This document shows, piece by piece, positions 38,625 to 49,351 of a stretch of DNA of 64,000 nt (its first letter is position 1; every line of letters begins with the position of its first letter). The notes below the pieces were generated by a model. It was not told where the DNA came from and made no database searches. It saw only the letters and a list, made by a program, of their open reading frames with translations. Origin of the DNA: Trichopria drosophilae (Eukaryota; Arthropoda; Insecta; Hymenoptera; Diapriidae). The position numbers and the translations under genes are program-made. The stretch covers positions 7,192,001 to 7,256,000 of the forward strand of contig CM059584.1 of NCBI GenBank assembly GCA_030407085.1. The letters run 5' to 3'.

Positions 38625-39420
38625 ATTCGACACTGTCTAGTTTCGGCCACTGTCGTCTAGTTTCCATCTTTCTCGTGTATTTTCGTCAAGTTTCGTATAT
38701 TCTCGTTCACTTTCGTCTACTTTCGTCTACTTTCGTCTAATTTCGTCTAATTGTGTCTAATTTCATCAAAATTCATCTAACTTCATCTAATTTCGTCTCA
38801 TTTTGTCTACTTTCTTCGACTTTCTTCTATTTTCGTCTACTTTCGTCTGGGATCGTCGTCTCTCATGTACTTTTACTTTCGTTTATTTTTGTCGCCTTTT
38901 TCTACCTTTGTTATTTGTGTTGTACTTTCGTCTACTCTTCTTCTACTTTCCAGTACTGTCATCTACTTTCGTCTACGGTGGTCTGCTCTCATGTACTGTC
39001 TTTTACATTCGTCTACGATCGTCTACTGTCATATGGTTTCTTTTATACGGTATAACCTCGGGACTTATAAATTCAGGACTTGCAAGCCATCAGCCTCGGC
39101 ACTTCGAAGTCACGTGGTGCAAAATTTACGGCACGTGTTATACATATCGATAGCGGGGGAAATGCCTCGTCAACCTACGGCACTGAAAATTGCGCAGAAC
39201 ACATGCGCGTTAAAATTAGAAGTCCCAAGTCACTCAGTCCCGTGAATTTAGAAGTCCCAAGGTATTACTGTACTTCCGTTTACTTTTGTTGTCTTTCGTC
39301 TACCTTTTGTCCATTTTCGTCTACTTTTGTGTACTTTCTTCTATTTTCCTCCAGTTTCGTCTACTTTGGCCTACATTCAATTATTTTTGTTTACTTTCAC
39401 TGACGTTATCGACCGATGCC
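38625..39420. repeat. 10-bp minisatellite (TTTCGTCTAC)n, interrupted by a MITE
   Basis: The decamer TTTCGTCTAC and one- or two-base variants recur from about 38625 to 39045 and again from about 39273 to 39420. The TA-class MITE lies between. The several overlapping plus-strand open frames here (S/F/Y/L-rich) come from a stop-poor repeat, not genes. Confidence 0.88.
39048..39270. mobile_element. TA-class MITE family C inserted in a minisatellite
   Basis: The left end CGGTATAACCTCGGGACTT and the right end AAGTCCCAAGGTATTACTG are inverted complements, with TA on each side (39046-39047, 39271-39272). The 223-base element interrupts the 10-bp TTTCGTCTAC array, which continues on both sides, so it inserted after the array formed. 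Confidence 0.85.
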
Positions 39421-39895
39421 CGTTTTCGTCGTTACTTCATCGTTTGTTTACCTCGTGTTTTAAATTATCAAAGATTAGGATATTAATGTTTTCAACTATT
39501 GTCGTTTACTCGTTTGTTTACATCTTTATATTTTATTGTTTATGTCATCGATCTTCGTTCACAATTTCTAATAACTTGGTCGTTTTCATAGTTTTCTAGA
39601 ATTTCTATTGACTCGTTTTCCACTATAATTTTATTATTAATTATAATCCTTTATATTATTATTTATGATTGTTTTGATCATACTTTTCTCTGATTTTGTC
39701 TGCACATTTTAACTGTTTTGTTTTATATTAATTATTTTACTATCTACTTATTCATTAATTCTATGTTTATTTCTGTTATAAACAATATAAAAGATCTTTT
39801 CTACTGCCATGAAATGCCAAAATGCAATAAAATCAATTACACTAACTCAGATGAACTAATACCTCGAATCTTCTAAGTAGTAAATAGTTGCAAGA

Positions 39896-40526
39896 ATTAC
39901 ACAGGCGAACATAATTTATACCCAGAAATCGGACTATACTTTTCCAAAGGGTTTTGTTGCGTTGTATCCAAATGTCAAGATTGTGAGATATTCTAACCTA
40001 AAAGTACAAAAAATACTGTTTTTGCTCATTTTCAGTTAGTGTTTGTGACGGAATAAATTTTTGTTTCGCAATTTGACAATAACCAGATTAAAATGCATTC
40101 ATCAGAAACCGGGTTTCGTTGTGCTGAATCAAAATCTGGTGGTATAATTGGTTTATGGCGTCAAAATTATGCTGTATCCTAACCTAAAAGTGCAAAAAAC
40201 GAAAATCGTAATTGTATCTTTGCAAAAACTTCCATAACTCATTAAAAAAATTGTAGGAAATTACTAAAAGGGCATTTTAAAATTGGTGAATAACGTCTTA
40301 TTTTTTTATCTGGAATTTAGTCTGGTTATTGCCAAAGTGTGAACACTCACTGAATATGAGTAAAGACAGTGTTTTTTTGCACTTTTAGGTTAGGATATTT
40401 CAAAATCCTGACATGACGGAACAATTCTGGGGCCCAGATTTGGGTTCAGCTCATTGACAACCTTCGGAAAAGTATAGTTCGGTTTCTGGGTATGGAGATT
40501 AGTTTCATTTTGTTGGCCTGTGTAAT
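39896..40526. mobile_element. Fold-back element, about 630 bases
   Basis: The left end AATTACACAGGCGAACA is mirrored by the right end TGTTGGCCTGTGTAATT. Inside, CCCAGAAATCGGACTATACT is answered by AGTATAGTTCGGTTTCTGGG, and CTAACCTAAAAGTACAAAAA by the complementary TTTTTGCACTTTTAGGTTAG. A diverged single-arm relative lies at 418-540. Confidence 0.82.
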
Positions 40527-40639
40527 TATCGTCCAACTAATGATTTGCCCATTAGACGCAACGAACTCATAATATATCCTAATTATTCACGACAATATCT
40601 TAACTAACAATTAGTTCTTATTTTACGAATTATGTAAAT

Positions 40640-41000
40640 CCGCATCGTTATCCGACACCAGCAGCGATAAGACCCCTAGGCATAGAAAAGACTCGTTTAC
40701 TGAGGGGACTTTATCTTGTCGACCTCACACACTCAACTGCGTTCGTCCTGGCAATCTCGTCGAGACGTCCATCGTAATTCAAAAATTCCGAATTTCCTAG
40801 CATTTTTTCAACGTGAACGTTTTTGTGTACAATGTGGGCACGTTAGTGTATACAAGGATCGCTATCAGGTTTCTCGCCAGGATGGCGTTTACACTCGGTG
40901 ATATATGCGAGCAGGAGGCCTCTAATCAGACGGCTCGTCGTAAAAGAACGAAATTGTGAGGTCCGCCATTTCAAAGTATCTTTCGGTGAACATGATACAC
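40640..41000. other. Moderately GC-rich patch right of a fold-back, unassigned
   Basis: This block, starting about 110 bases right of the fold-back at 39896-40526, has a short plus-strand open frame (61 residues) and no recognisable domain. It stands out by composition only. Confidence 0.28.
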
Positions 41001-41439
41001 CTTAAAAAAATACCACCGGATTTTTAAAGGCTCGTCAAGTGGAAAAAAATACGCAGCAGGTAGCTACGTGACCATATTCAAGGGGAATACAGGTTGCTGG
41101 AATATTCAATGGGAATATTTCGTCATTTTTGAGGTTGTTTTCCTTTTTTTTCGTCGCGTATTTTGTGATCAATCAAAATACTTTCTATTCCTTTCGTTTA
41201 CAATAGTGTATTAAGGATTAAGAGCGATTTTTTACGAGGAAGGCATTTGTCACGTCAGTGGAACCAATACACGAAATTATATGGAAATATTATGTAAAAT
41301 GTCCGAAATTCTTAATGGCATTGTAGACTAAAGAAAAGACTAAAAAGAAAAAAAATTCCAGTTTAAATAAGGCGAAATTTGGTAGTATTAGAGGAAAAAC
41401 AATAATAGAAGACCTTATATGATATATAATATATTTTCG

Positions 41440-41960
41440 TATACCATCGTCTAATGTCGTGCACGTTCGTCTAGTTCCGTCACATGGTCGACCATTTTCG
41501 GATTTTTCGTAAGTTTCGTTTCTGTTGGTTTTGAAGCTTTTAGTTCTTTTCTTTTATCGTTTATTTTGAGATTTTTCCATCTGCATTAAGTAAAACAATA
41601 ACATACTTTCATTCTTTCTTTGTTTTGTTTAATTTTGTCTTTATGTTTTTGCTATTGTGTACTTTTATAATTTTCTCTCATCATCTGGCTTTGTTTACTT
41701 TCGTCTACCTCGATTATGATCTATTTCAAACCATTTGTTTGTTTCTCGTAATTTCTGTTTTCACTAATTTTTCGTTTCTTAATTACCGTTTATTCTGCTT
41801 TCGTATACTTTCGGCTATTTCCGCATTTCGTTGTTTATTTTCTGTAATTTCGTCTGATTTTTGTCTTTGTTCGTATACTTTTGTTGAATGTTGTTTACAT
41901 TCGATTCCAGTAATTTTATACAGTTTCGTACATTTTTTTTGTCGTCAAATTGAACTTTCT
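41440..41960. repeat. Decayed relative of the 10-bp TTTCGTCTAC minisatellite
   Basis: Scattered variants such as CGTTCGTCTAG, TTTCGTCTACC, TTTCGTATACT and TTTCGTCTGA appear in T-rich DNA with the same strand bias as the array at 38625. The 114-residue open frame here is a by-product. Confidence 0.55.
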
Positions 41961-44769
41961 TCGTCCTAGTTCTTTCCTTCCCATTTTTATTACTTTTTCT
42001 ATCTATTGACCTGTTTTTTCTTTGTTGCTCTTTCGAAAATGCGATTAAATGTATTGATTTTCCGCATTACGAATAAATGTTTACATTTAATAACACGTCA
42101 TTTTAGGAGTAACCAATTGCTTTAACTGAAAAGTTCTGCCTTCATCCATATTCTTGTCTAGTTTCTCATATCTAATTAACTCGTGCTCAGCTACTTGAGA
42201 TATTTTATCAAAGATAAAACAAAAATGGAAATAAAATGTAAATGTCTCCGAATAACTGTGTGTCTTGATGGTGAATTGATAACTTTATAAAACCACACGT
42301 ATTCATCGAAGACAATAAACATTTTATAGCGATGAGTCACTCCTAAGGATTCAGAAAGTCGGAAGCATGGAATTTAGCCATTTAGAGGATGAATCGTGGA
42401 GTGATCGACCTGAAACGTCCCATAACTCAACTCTCGCCCAAGGGCACAAAAAGAACAACCGTTTTCCCAGCAAAGTCAGATTAAGTATCCTTTGACAATG
42501 CTAAGACCAAAGTGAAAAGAAAAATATCGTGTGTGGAGCAAATCACGAAACACGTGTCCGGCACGCAATACGTTCACTCGGTGTAATGTTTAATCAATTA
42601 TTTGAAACACTCATCGATTACTGGTTACAACGGTAACAGCACGATACGAAAGTGATATTTGAGTGCGCGATTTACAATTATATGACTCAGGCCCAAAGAG
42701 ATAAGTAATTTTGATGACGTTAGTTTCATTTATTATGATATGAGTAACAAAAACCCCAACGACAATTGGTAAACTACAAGAAAAAGAAGGTTTTGCTAAA
42801 AATATATAAATTTAGTTGTAGGGAATGCTTTACTTCATAGCATCACAGTTTTAAAAAATCATATACAAAAGGAACAAGTTGTGTTTCTAAACGTATTCCA
42901 GCAAGTTTTCGAGAATGGCGGATAGATGGCATTACGCGTAGGTTGCGAACTTTCTCGACATTTGAAACAATTCACCTAAATCTGCTTATATCTACAGATG
43001 CGAAACACGGCAGTGAAAATTAATTTACATAAACAAAGGCGGAATCTTTAAGTATCTTTTAAGAGAGTAATTCTCGCCAATCTGCATAATTATGGAGAAA
43101 CAATTGTGTAAATATTACCGATTAAAGAATGAATCTCTAAAAGAATGTGGACGTATAGAAACAATATTTCAAACAATACTGGAATTATGTTGATAAACTG
43201 CAATATTTTAGAATCTAACGCACGCAAATGTTTATAAACTATTGTATTCGTCGCGAAGAGTAAAACTCGATTGATAATGTCGGGAGGAAATGTTTGGATT
43301 AATTTGTTATAAGTCAGTTAGTTGATTTTGAAAAAATGTTTGTCGAGTGCCTCCATTGGTCACGGAGGCTACCTTGGACCCCCTAAAGATAACATCAAAT
43401 CGGGAACAGTAGCGCACAAGCCTGCTGAATTTTTAAACAAGCCTCTTAATCGGGTGTAATGTAAGCTCAATGCAATTTCATAACGAGTCTAATCCATTGG
43501 AACGCGTGTGCAATTTAATCGCCCCCCAAGTACATAACGTTTGCAGCAAAACCTGCCTTTACGATCGTACCCACATGTGGTGAACACATGTTCCTTCATA
43601 TAAACCAATAAAACCAAGGCGAAACATTTTTTATGTAAACTCTAAAGCTGTTTCTACGAGGTTTGACGAACATTATCCAGATTTGAATAATTTGCATGCT
43701 TATGTTGACAATAGACTGAATGTCAACATAAACATGCAAACTTTCTTTGTTCTATCGATCTTTTCAAAGTAAAACTTGCGGTTAAGACTTTTAGAAATGA
43801 GAATTTTTCTAACAAATAATATTACATTTACATGCTCTGAAAGGATGTTGAAAAAAATCCAGCAAGCTACAGTTGGAGAAAGACAGGGGGGGGGCAGCCT
43901 GAGTCTGCATAATCTTACGATTCTATTGAAAGTTATTTAGATTCCTCAAGTAGGAAAGAAGGAAATATAAATATGAATTTGAAAACTTTTCAATAAAGCA
44001 TGAGTCTGCAAAACTCAATCTAAGAAGGATCGATTAAAATAATATTGAGTTGTGAGTTGGATCTGGACACGTCTTTTCGAAAAATATGAATTGCTTTTAA
44101 ATTGAATCATTTCCTGACTCATTTTTTAGGGAAAGCATGACAAGTATTGAATACGAGTTCTCTCAGCCGTGTGCTTTTCGTTCCCATTAAACATTTTAGC
44201 GTCCCCCAGTCTGATTTATGCATTAATAAAATTGTTCAAAATCGATCATGTTTGTTGATAGTTATATAACAAAAATTATCTGATCCTAAAATGTTCCTTT
44301 CCTTTCCTTTTTAAAGTGGTTGCGTATCCAAGAATATCGTCTTGACGTTTGTAATTTATGATGAAATTGCATTTTGTCTTATCATAAACAAAACTGGAAA
44401 TAGTATAAAATTGTTTTTTTCTAACTTTTGATCCTGCAGTCCGAAACTTCTGTAGACGATTCAAAGATATTTGCACAATTTTTTGTAAAAAAATTCCATT
44501 TATCACAATGGTGAATACTGTCGAGCCTCAACCTTTTCTTTCTTTTTCGTTGCAATGATTAGTGTTTCTCATGGAAAAAACTTTTGTTAACATACAAAAA
44601 CATAAAAAAAAGATTTGTCTCTTAAATTTTGGCGTTTTTTTTATTTTCCAATGTAGTTCTCATTTTTGGAGTTGAAGAAAATTCGATTTTTTGTTTAGAC
44701 TTATTGATAAAAGAAGAAATACTGTTGCATGGTTAAAAAATTGACGCGGTCAGAGCAAATAAAAACAAT
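41961..44769. other. Gene-free stretch
   Basis: Mixed A+T-rich DNA with slightly GC-richer patches near 42300-42620 and 43340-43580 and a G-run near 43886. No coding exon, RNA gene or clear mobile-element boundary was found. Confidence 0.4.
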
Positions 44770-45523
44770 CTAATTGGTACATATGTAGAAGAACTGCCCC
44801 ACCTCAAAAATGAAATGTGTCACATGTTTTCGATGTATTTTCGCCTTCTGATTACGAATATGATAATAAAATTTGGCGGTCGGACATATTGAAACCGCTA
44901 TCTTGAAAAAACTGTCAAAAGACACGATTTTGTCCAGTTTTTTGCATTTATTTAAAAAATACGTGGAATCTCATGTTTGTGTGTTTGGAATCATCGAGAT
45001 TCCACGTAGGTGAGGGGATTTTAGGCACAAATGTGATTGGTTAGAGGTTAGGTCAGTATTATGGGGGGGTCTGGGGGGGGGGCGGAACCCCCCAGGCACA
45101 TGATGCGAGTAAGCACGCATTGCGAGTTTTCATGTGTAGAAATAAATATCACGGAGTAAGGATCATGGGAATTTTTCCGGACAGCATTCAAGGTTAAACA
45201 GAACCCATTATGCCGCTTATTCTGAGGTTTATCCTTTTTTTGCGAGGTTATCGATGGTAATACGAAGAAAATGCATAAAACCTTTTTTGTACAGAATTTC
45301 ATTCTCTACATTTTTTCGTAAGTTGCGTATTTTTCGAAATAAATGCAAAAAACTGGAAAAAATCGTGTTTTTTGACAGTTTTTTCAAGATAGCGGTCTCA
45401 ATATGTCCGACCGCCAAATTTTATTATCATATTCGTAATCAGGAGGCAAAAATACATCGAAAACATGTGACAGATTTCATTTTTGAGGTGGGGCAGTTCC
45501 TCTGCAATTTTACCATCTAATTT
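44770..45523. mobile_element. Fold-back element with G-rich centre
   Basis: Arms of about 200 bases: GAACTGCCCCACCTCAAAAA is answered by TTTTTGAGGTGGGGCAGTTC, and AATTTGGCGGTCGGACATAT by ATATGTCCGACCGCCAAATT. The arms run from about 44780 to 44970 and from about 45330 to 45510. The spacer has runs of seven to ten G at about 45063-45081. Confidence 0.85.
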
Positions 45524-45619
45524 TTAGTCTGCAATGATGCGAAGTTCAAGTACATTATTCTCAACAACCACTTAAAATAAATTTCCATTTAAAAAAAATT
45601 ATCGATGTAGTTTTATCAT

Positions 45620-45960
45620 GCCGATACCCTCTTTAATCAAGCTTCAGGGTTGAGTGCCACGTAACCGGGACGTCCACCAATGTCATTAAAAAGCGTGGGT
45701 ATTTTGCCAGCGATTATTTAATAGCACGTGGGTCATTTGATCTACCACTAGACTCGCGTATTCCCGGCCTTGGCTCCGAGTTACGCATAGCGTTCATTCA
45801 CATTTCGGAGGCAAACAATCCTCATTGTCATCAATCCTTTCCGGTTTTACCAATCAATGAGTTGCTTCGATTTTCACCGCCGCGCTCGGTAGCGCTCTCA
45901 AAATTCCCTCCGTCGGAAGGCCCCTGAATGTATTGTGATGATATAAGCGAGGGGTGACTT
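45620..45960. other. Moderately GC-rich patch, unassigned
   Basis: CpG-bearing sequence (for example CCGCCGCGCTCGGTAGCG near 45880) with no long open frame lies just right of the fold-back at 44770-45523. It may be conserved non-coding DNA. Nothing else can be supported. Confidence 0.3.
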
Positions 45961-46879
45961 TTCAGAGCTGAGATTTCGCACCATCACGACATATTACCGA
46001 GCAATGCCGATCGTTTGGACAAGATCCTTTATTATTTGGACAGGCATTATGAAATCTTGTATAGGTAGTAGCTTTTGACCGTTTCTGAGAGGTCTCGTCT
46101 AGTATTTTGTCAGACACGTTTTTCTGTTCAATGGGATGCTTTTCCAGGTTACGTTTTCGATTTTTGTTTTTAATTTTATTTCTATCATTTCTTAAAGAAA
46201 AGTAATTTGTTTTTTTTTTCATTTTTAAAAAATAAATCCAATTAAGAATTTATCATTTCAAAGATTAAATTCGTTAATTCAGATTTTTGCACCGACTGAC
46301 CTCAAATGGATGAAAAATATCTTAAAACTCGAGTCCTTTTGAAGGAATGTCTTCACCCTCTGAAGCACAAATTTGATAACACATACACAAAAATTTCGAA
46401 ATCACTAATGTGCACTTTTCAAAAACATTTAATTAAAATAAAATAATCCTATAGAAAATGAGTAAACTATGCTGCAGATAATAAATCCAAAATTCAAAAG
46501 GCAATGAAGGCTCGCGAATTTCGAGGCACTGACACAAGGACGAATTTTGGACACTTTTGGACGATTTTCATACGATACTTTAATATGCGCAAACTAGTAA
46601 GCGTGGTATAATGACGCTAAAATGCCCAAAATATGAAACATTTTAATAAGAGACCCAAAAACCACTGCAAATCACTGAAATTTCTAAATGTTTACTCGAC
46701 TTTCCGAAGAAAGTTTCGTAGATGAATTTTAGACCCGATATTAAAAACACATCGTGGCTGACGGTGAATTCCAGAGGTCCTTCGGTCAGTCATTCACTGT
46801 TCACATTGTTGCACAAACACGTACATTATTTACTTTTTTTTTTTAAATCGTCACAAAACTCGTCCAAAAGATGTCCTCA

Positions 46880-47660
46880 GTAGGTCCTTGATATCAACAG
46901 TTGTCCGGTAGGGACGCCACGATTTACGCGGCGTAGGTTTTAAGTGGCATCCCTTTGTTACCTGGGTTACGGACGTTTAAGGCGTCGTTTGACGCTTGCG
47001 AGAAAGTCGGCGTCACTTCTCACCTGGTGGATGCTGCTCGACGTCGCGATGGCACAAACACACACACTTTTTTAAAAAAAAAAACAATAGATCCGGCCAA
47101 TATCGGCACGGATCCGTGCTGAGGAACTGCTGCAACAAGTACTACTGGTGCGCGATTCGGTTTGCGGCGTCTGAGGGACTCGGAGGAGTCGACGACACTT
47201 CCTCTCACTCTCGACTGAGGGGGTTCGAAGCGATGAGGAACGAGCGTGCTCGTCACGGGGCCCGGGAACGACTGGCCGGGCGCTGGGATCTGGGCCCCTC
47301 CACAACCGCCATCTTTACCGATGAGGCCGAAGCCAGCGCTGTTGCTTTTCCGCCCTACGGGGGAAACAGGGACGGCTATACCAGGTGTACAGTCAGGCCA
47401 CGAAATCACCTTTGCCACACCGATAGGTCCCCGAATCCATGTCTGGGTTATTCCCATGCTGATATTGTGTATGTGTAAGGATTTCGACGACGGCCTATTG
47501 GGTCCCGTGGGACCCAAGTTTCGGTGCCTTCCTCGGATTGTATCTCTCTCGGACGATTTCGCAGGTGAAATCGTTCGTCCTCGACGTTCCTCCTTTTGGA
47601 ATTTTTGCGCGATGCGCAATCGCGTTCAGGGCGAAAATCGAGATTTGGCCAAATTTTAGA
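46880..47660. other. GC-rich island with long overlapping open frames, unassigned
   Basis: A sharp GC-rich block holds a 199-residue minus-strand frame (47619-47020) and plus-strand frames of 160 and 137 residues. The minus frame is proline/glycine/serine/arginine-rich and contains MGITQTWIRGPIGVAKVISW; I do not recognise it. A (CA)n and a poly-A tract at about 47054-47087 break the block. Candidates are a fragment of an LTR retrotransposon, a promoter island or a decayed gene. Confidence 0.35.
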
Positions 47661-47989
47661 AACTTTATAGGGAACAAAAACCCAAAATGACGACAATAAA
47701 AACCACAATAATCAAAATCCCGATATTCAAAAAACCCAACATTCGATTTAAATTCAAGGGCGGCGTTTTAAATTATCGAAGTTTTCGGGGTTTGGAGTAT
47801 TTGACTGTTTGGTTTTGAATCTCTGAGTTTGTAATGTTGGGTTTTAGAGGTGCCAGTTTTAAATTTTGGGTCAAAGAAGTAAAAAAGTCCAGAATGTACT
47901 GTAAGTACAGTCTTTAAATTTGTATAAGTCATTATATTCACTGAAAAAAACATTAGCGTTTTAAATAAAATGTTTATTGATTCAATTAA

Positions 47990-48563
47990 CCCTTTAAAAC
48001 CCAGTGGTTTCGATTGAAACCACTTTTGTGTTCAAACATTCATAAGTTTGGCAAAAATTAATAAATTTTTCAGTTCTAAATGCCAAAGATCCACAAATTT
48101 ATATTACTTTAAAAAACAAAGTTATAATGCAATAAATTAACAACAATCTTATAATTATAACTATATTAAAACAAATGTTTTTGCTAAGGGTTGTTAAAAA
48201 AATTAAAAATTGTTAAAATACTTCAAGTAAGGCTCGTGAAAATGACTACAAAATTCAAAATGGCGGATCCAATATGGCGGACAAAAATATTTGAAAATTG
48301 AGCTAGACTCATGAAAATAACCATCAGATTAACTGAAAAGTGAAAAACTAACATCAGATTCGTAATCAGCGACCACATAAACCCCCGAGTAACGAATTTC
48401 AAGTGAATCCAATGAAATTTTAAAAAAGTCGTCCGCCACATTGGTTGCGCCATTTTGAATTTTGAAAAACTAACATCAGATTCGTAATCAGCGACCTCAA
48501 AAACCCTTAAGTACAGAGTATGACGAAAACCGCATCACTTATAAAAAGACGGACCTTAAAGGG
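47990..48563. mobile_element. TTAA-flanked MITE (piggyBac-like ends), copy 2
   Basis: TTAA at 47986-47989 and 48564-48567 flank ends CCCTTTAAAACC and its near complement GGACCTTAAAGGG. A hairpin AGTGGTTTC..GAAACCACT lies just inside the left end. The interior carries two copies, 121 bases apart (48342 and 48463), of a GAAAAACTAACATCAGATTC motif followed by GTAATCAGCGACC, the same dispersed repeat seen elsewhere in the window. Confidence 0.78.
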
Positions 48564-48589
48564 TTAAATGGTTTCTTTGAATAGTCTCA

Positions 48590-48870
48590 AGAAAATATTT
48601 ATTAGAAAGAATATTAACCGTTTACTTGGAAAAAATAAATAATTCCTCGACGAAAATTAATATTTCTTATATGAATATTAATATTTCAGTAATACATTTT
48701 TTAGTTTCAGTATGTATTTACTTGAAAGAAATAGATATTTACTTCACCCTATTAAATAATTTCTTCCTCCTACTTGGTATTAAGTAAATATTTATTTAAC
48801 TCCACATTTCATTGATTCAAGTAAATAATTACTTGAAAATGGCAAATATTTATTTGGAAAAGTTTGAAAT
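48590..48870. repeat. Cluster of AAGTAAATATTTA-type motifs
   Basis: Variants of AAGTAAATATTTATTT, CAAGTAAATAATTACTTG and TTTACTTGAAA recur in both orientations. A smaller cluster of the same palindromic motif occurs at 34138-34260. Probably a decayed A+T-rich repeat. Confidence 0.45.
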
Positions 48871-49085
48871 TAAGGAAACTTTAGTATCGTATTACTACTA
48901 GATACTACTAATTCTACTGGTTTTTCTAAAATTATTTACTACTTTAAAGAAATATGATTTACTACCATTAGACAACTTCATTTAAACAGCCGTACGAAAT
49001 TTATTTTCGAAAAAGGATCTTCTTTGTGAATTTTTAACAATTTCTTATTTATAGACACACACACCTATTGTTTGGTTTCTTGTTA

Positions 49086-49351
49086 CAGCAGAGTCTCGGT
49101 ATATTTACCAATTCAGTTGCTCACCTTCTCCTCCCGTCTCGTTACATTTACCAAAAGTAGAGGGGCGCCGCTTCTCCCACTCCCGTCAGTCGCGTTATGT
49201 TCGTGTCGTCACAGCAGGCCCTTCCTGAGGCCCCAGCCCGCAAGGTGGGGGGAGACGAGAGCGGCGACAGGTAAATATAACGAGACGGAACCGGACAAAT
49301 ATGTGGCGGAACGTAAATATCGCGAGATGCAATTATACTGGGACTCTTTAC
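49086..49351. mobile_element. TA-class MITE family A, fuller copy
   Basis: The left end is TA then CAGCAGAGTCTCGGTATATT. The right end, reverse-complemented, reads GTAAAGAGTCCCAGTATAAT, an imperfect inverted repeat of about 20 bases. TA flank and CAG-type ends suggest mobilisation by a Tc1/mariner transposase. GC content is much higher than the surroundings, and it shares several long blocks with the copy at 12241-12470. Confidence 0.82.

Noticed and set aside
38468..39599. Several overlapping plus-strand open frames rich in Ser, Phe, Tyr and Leu
   Set aside because: They are translations of the decamer TTTCGTCTAC array and the MITE inside it; frames overlap each other and have no domain.
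47020..47619. Minus-strand 199-residue open frame
   Set aside because: Low-complexity, proline/arginine-rich and matched by long frames on the other strand; long frames are expected in GC-rich DNA.
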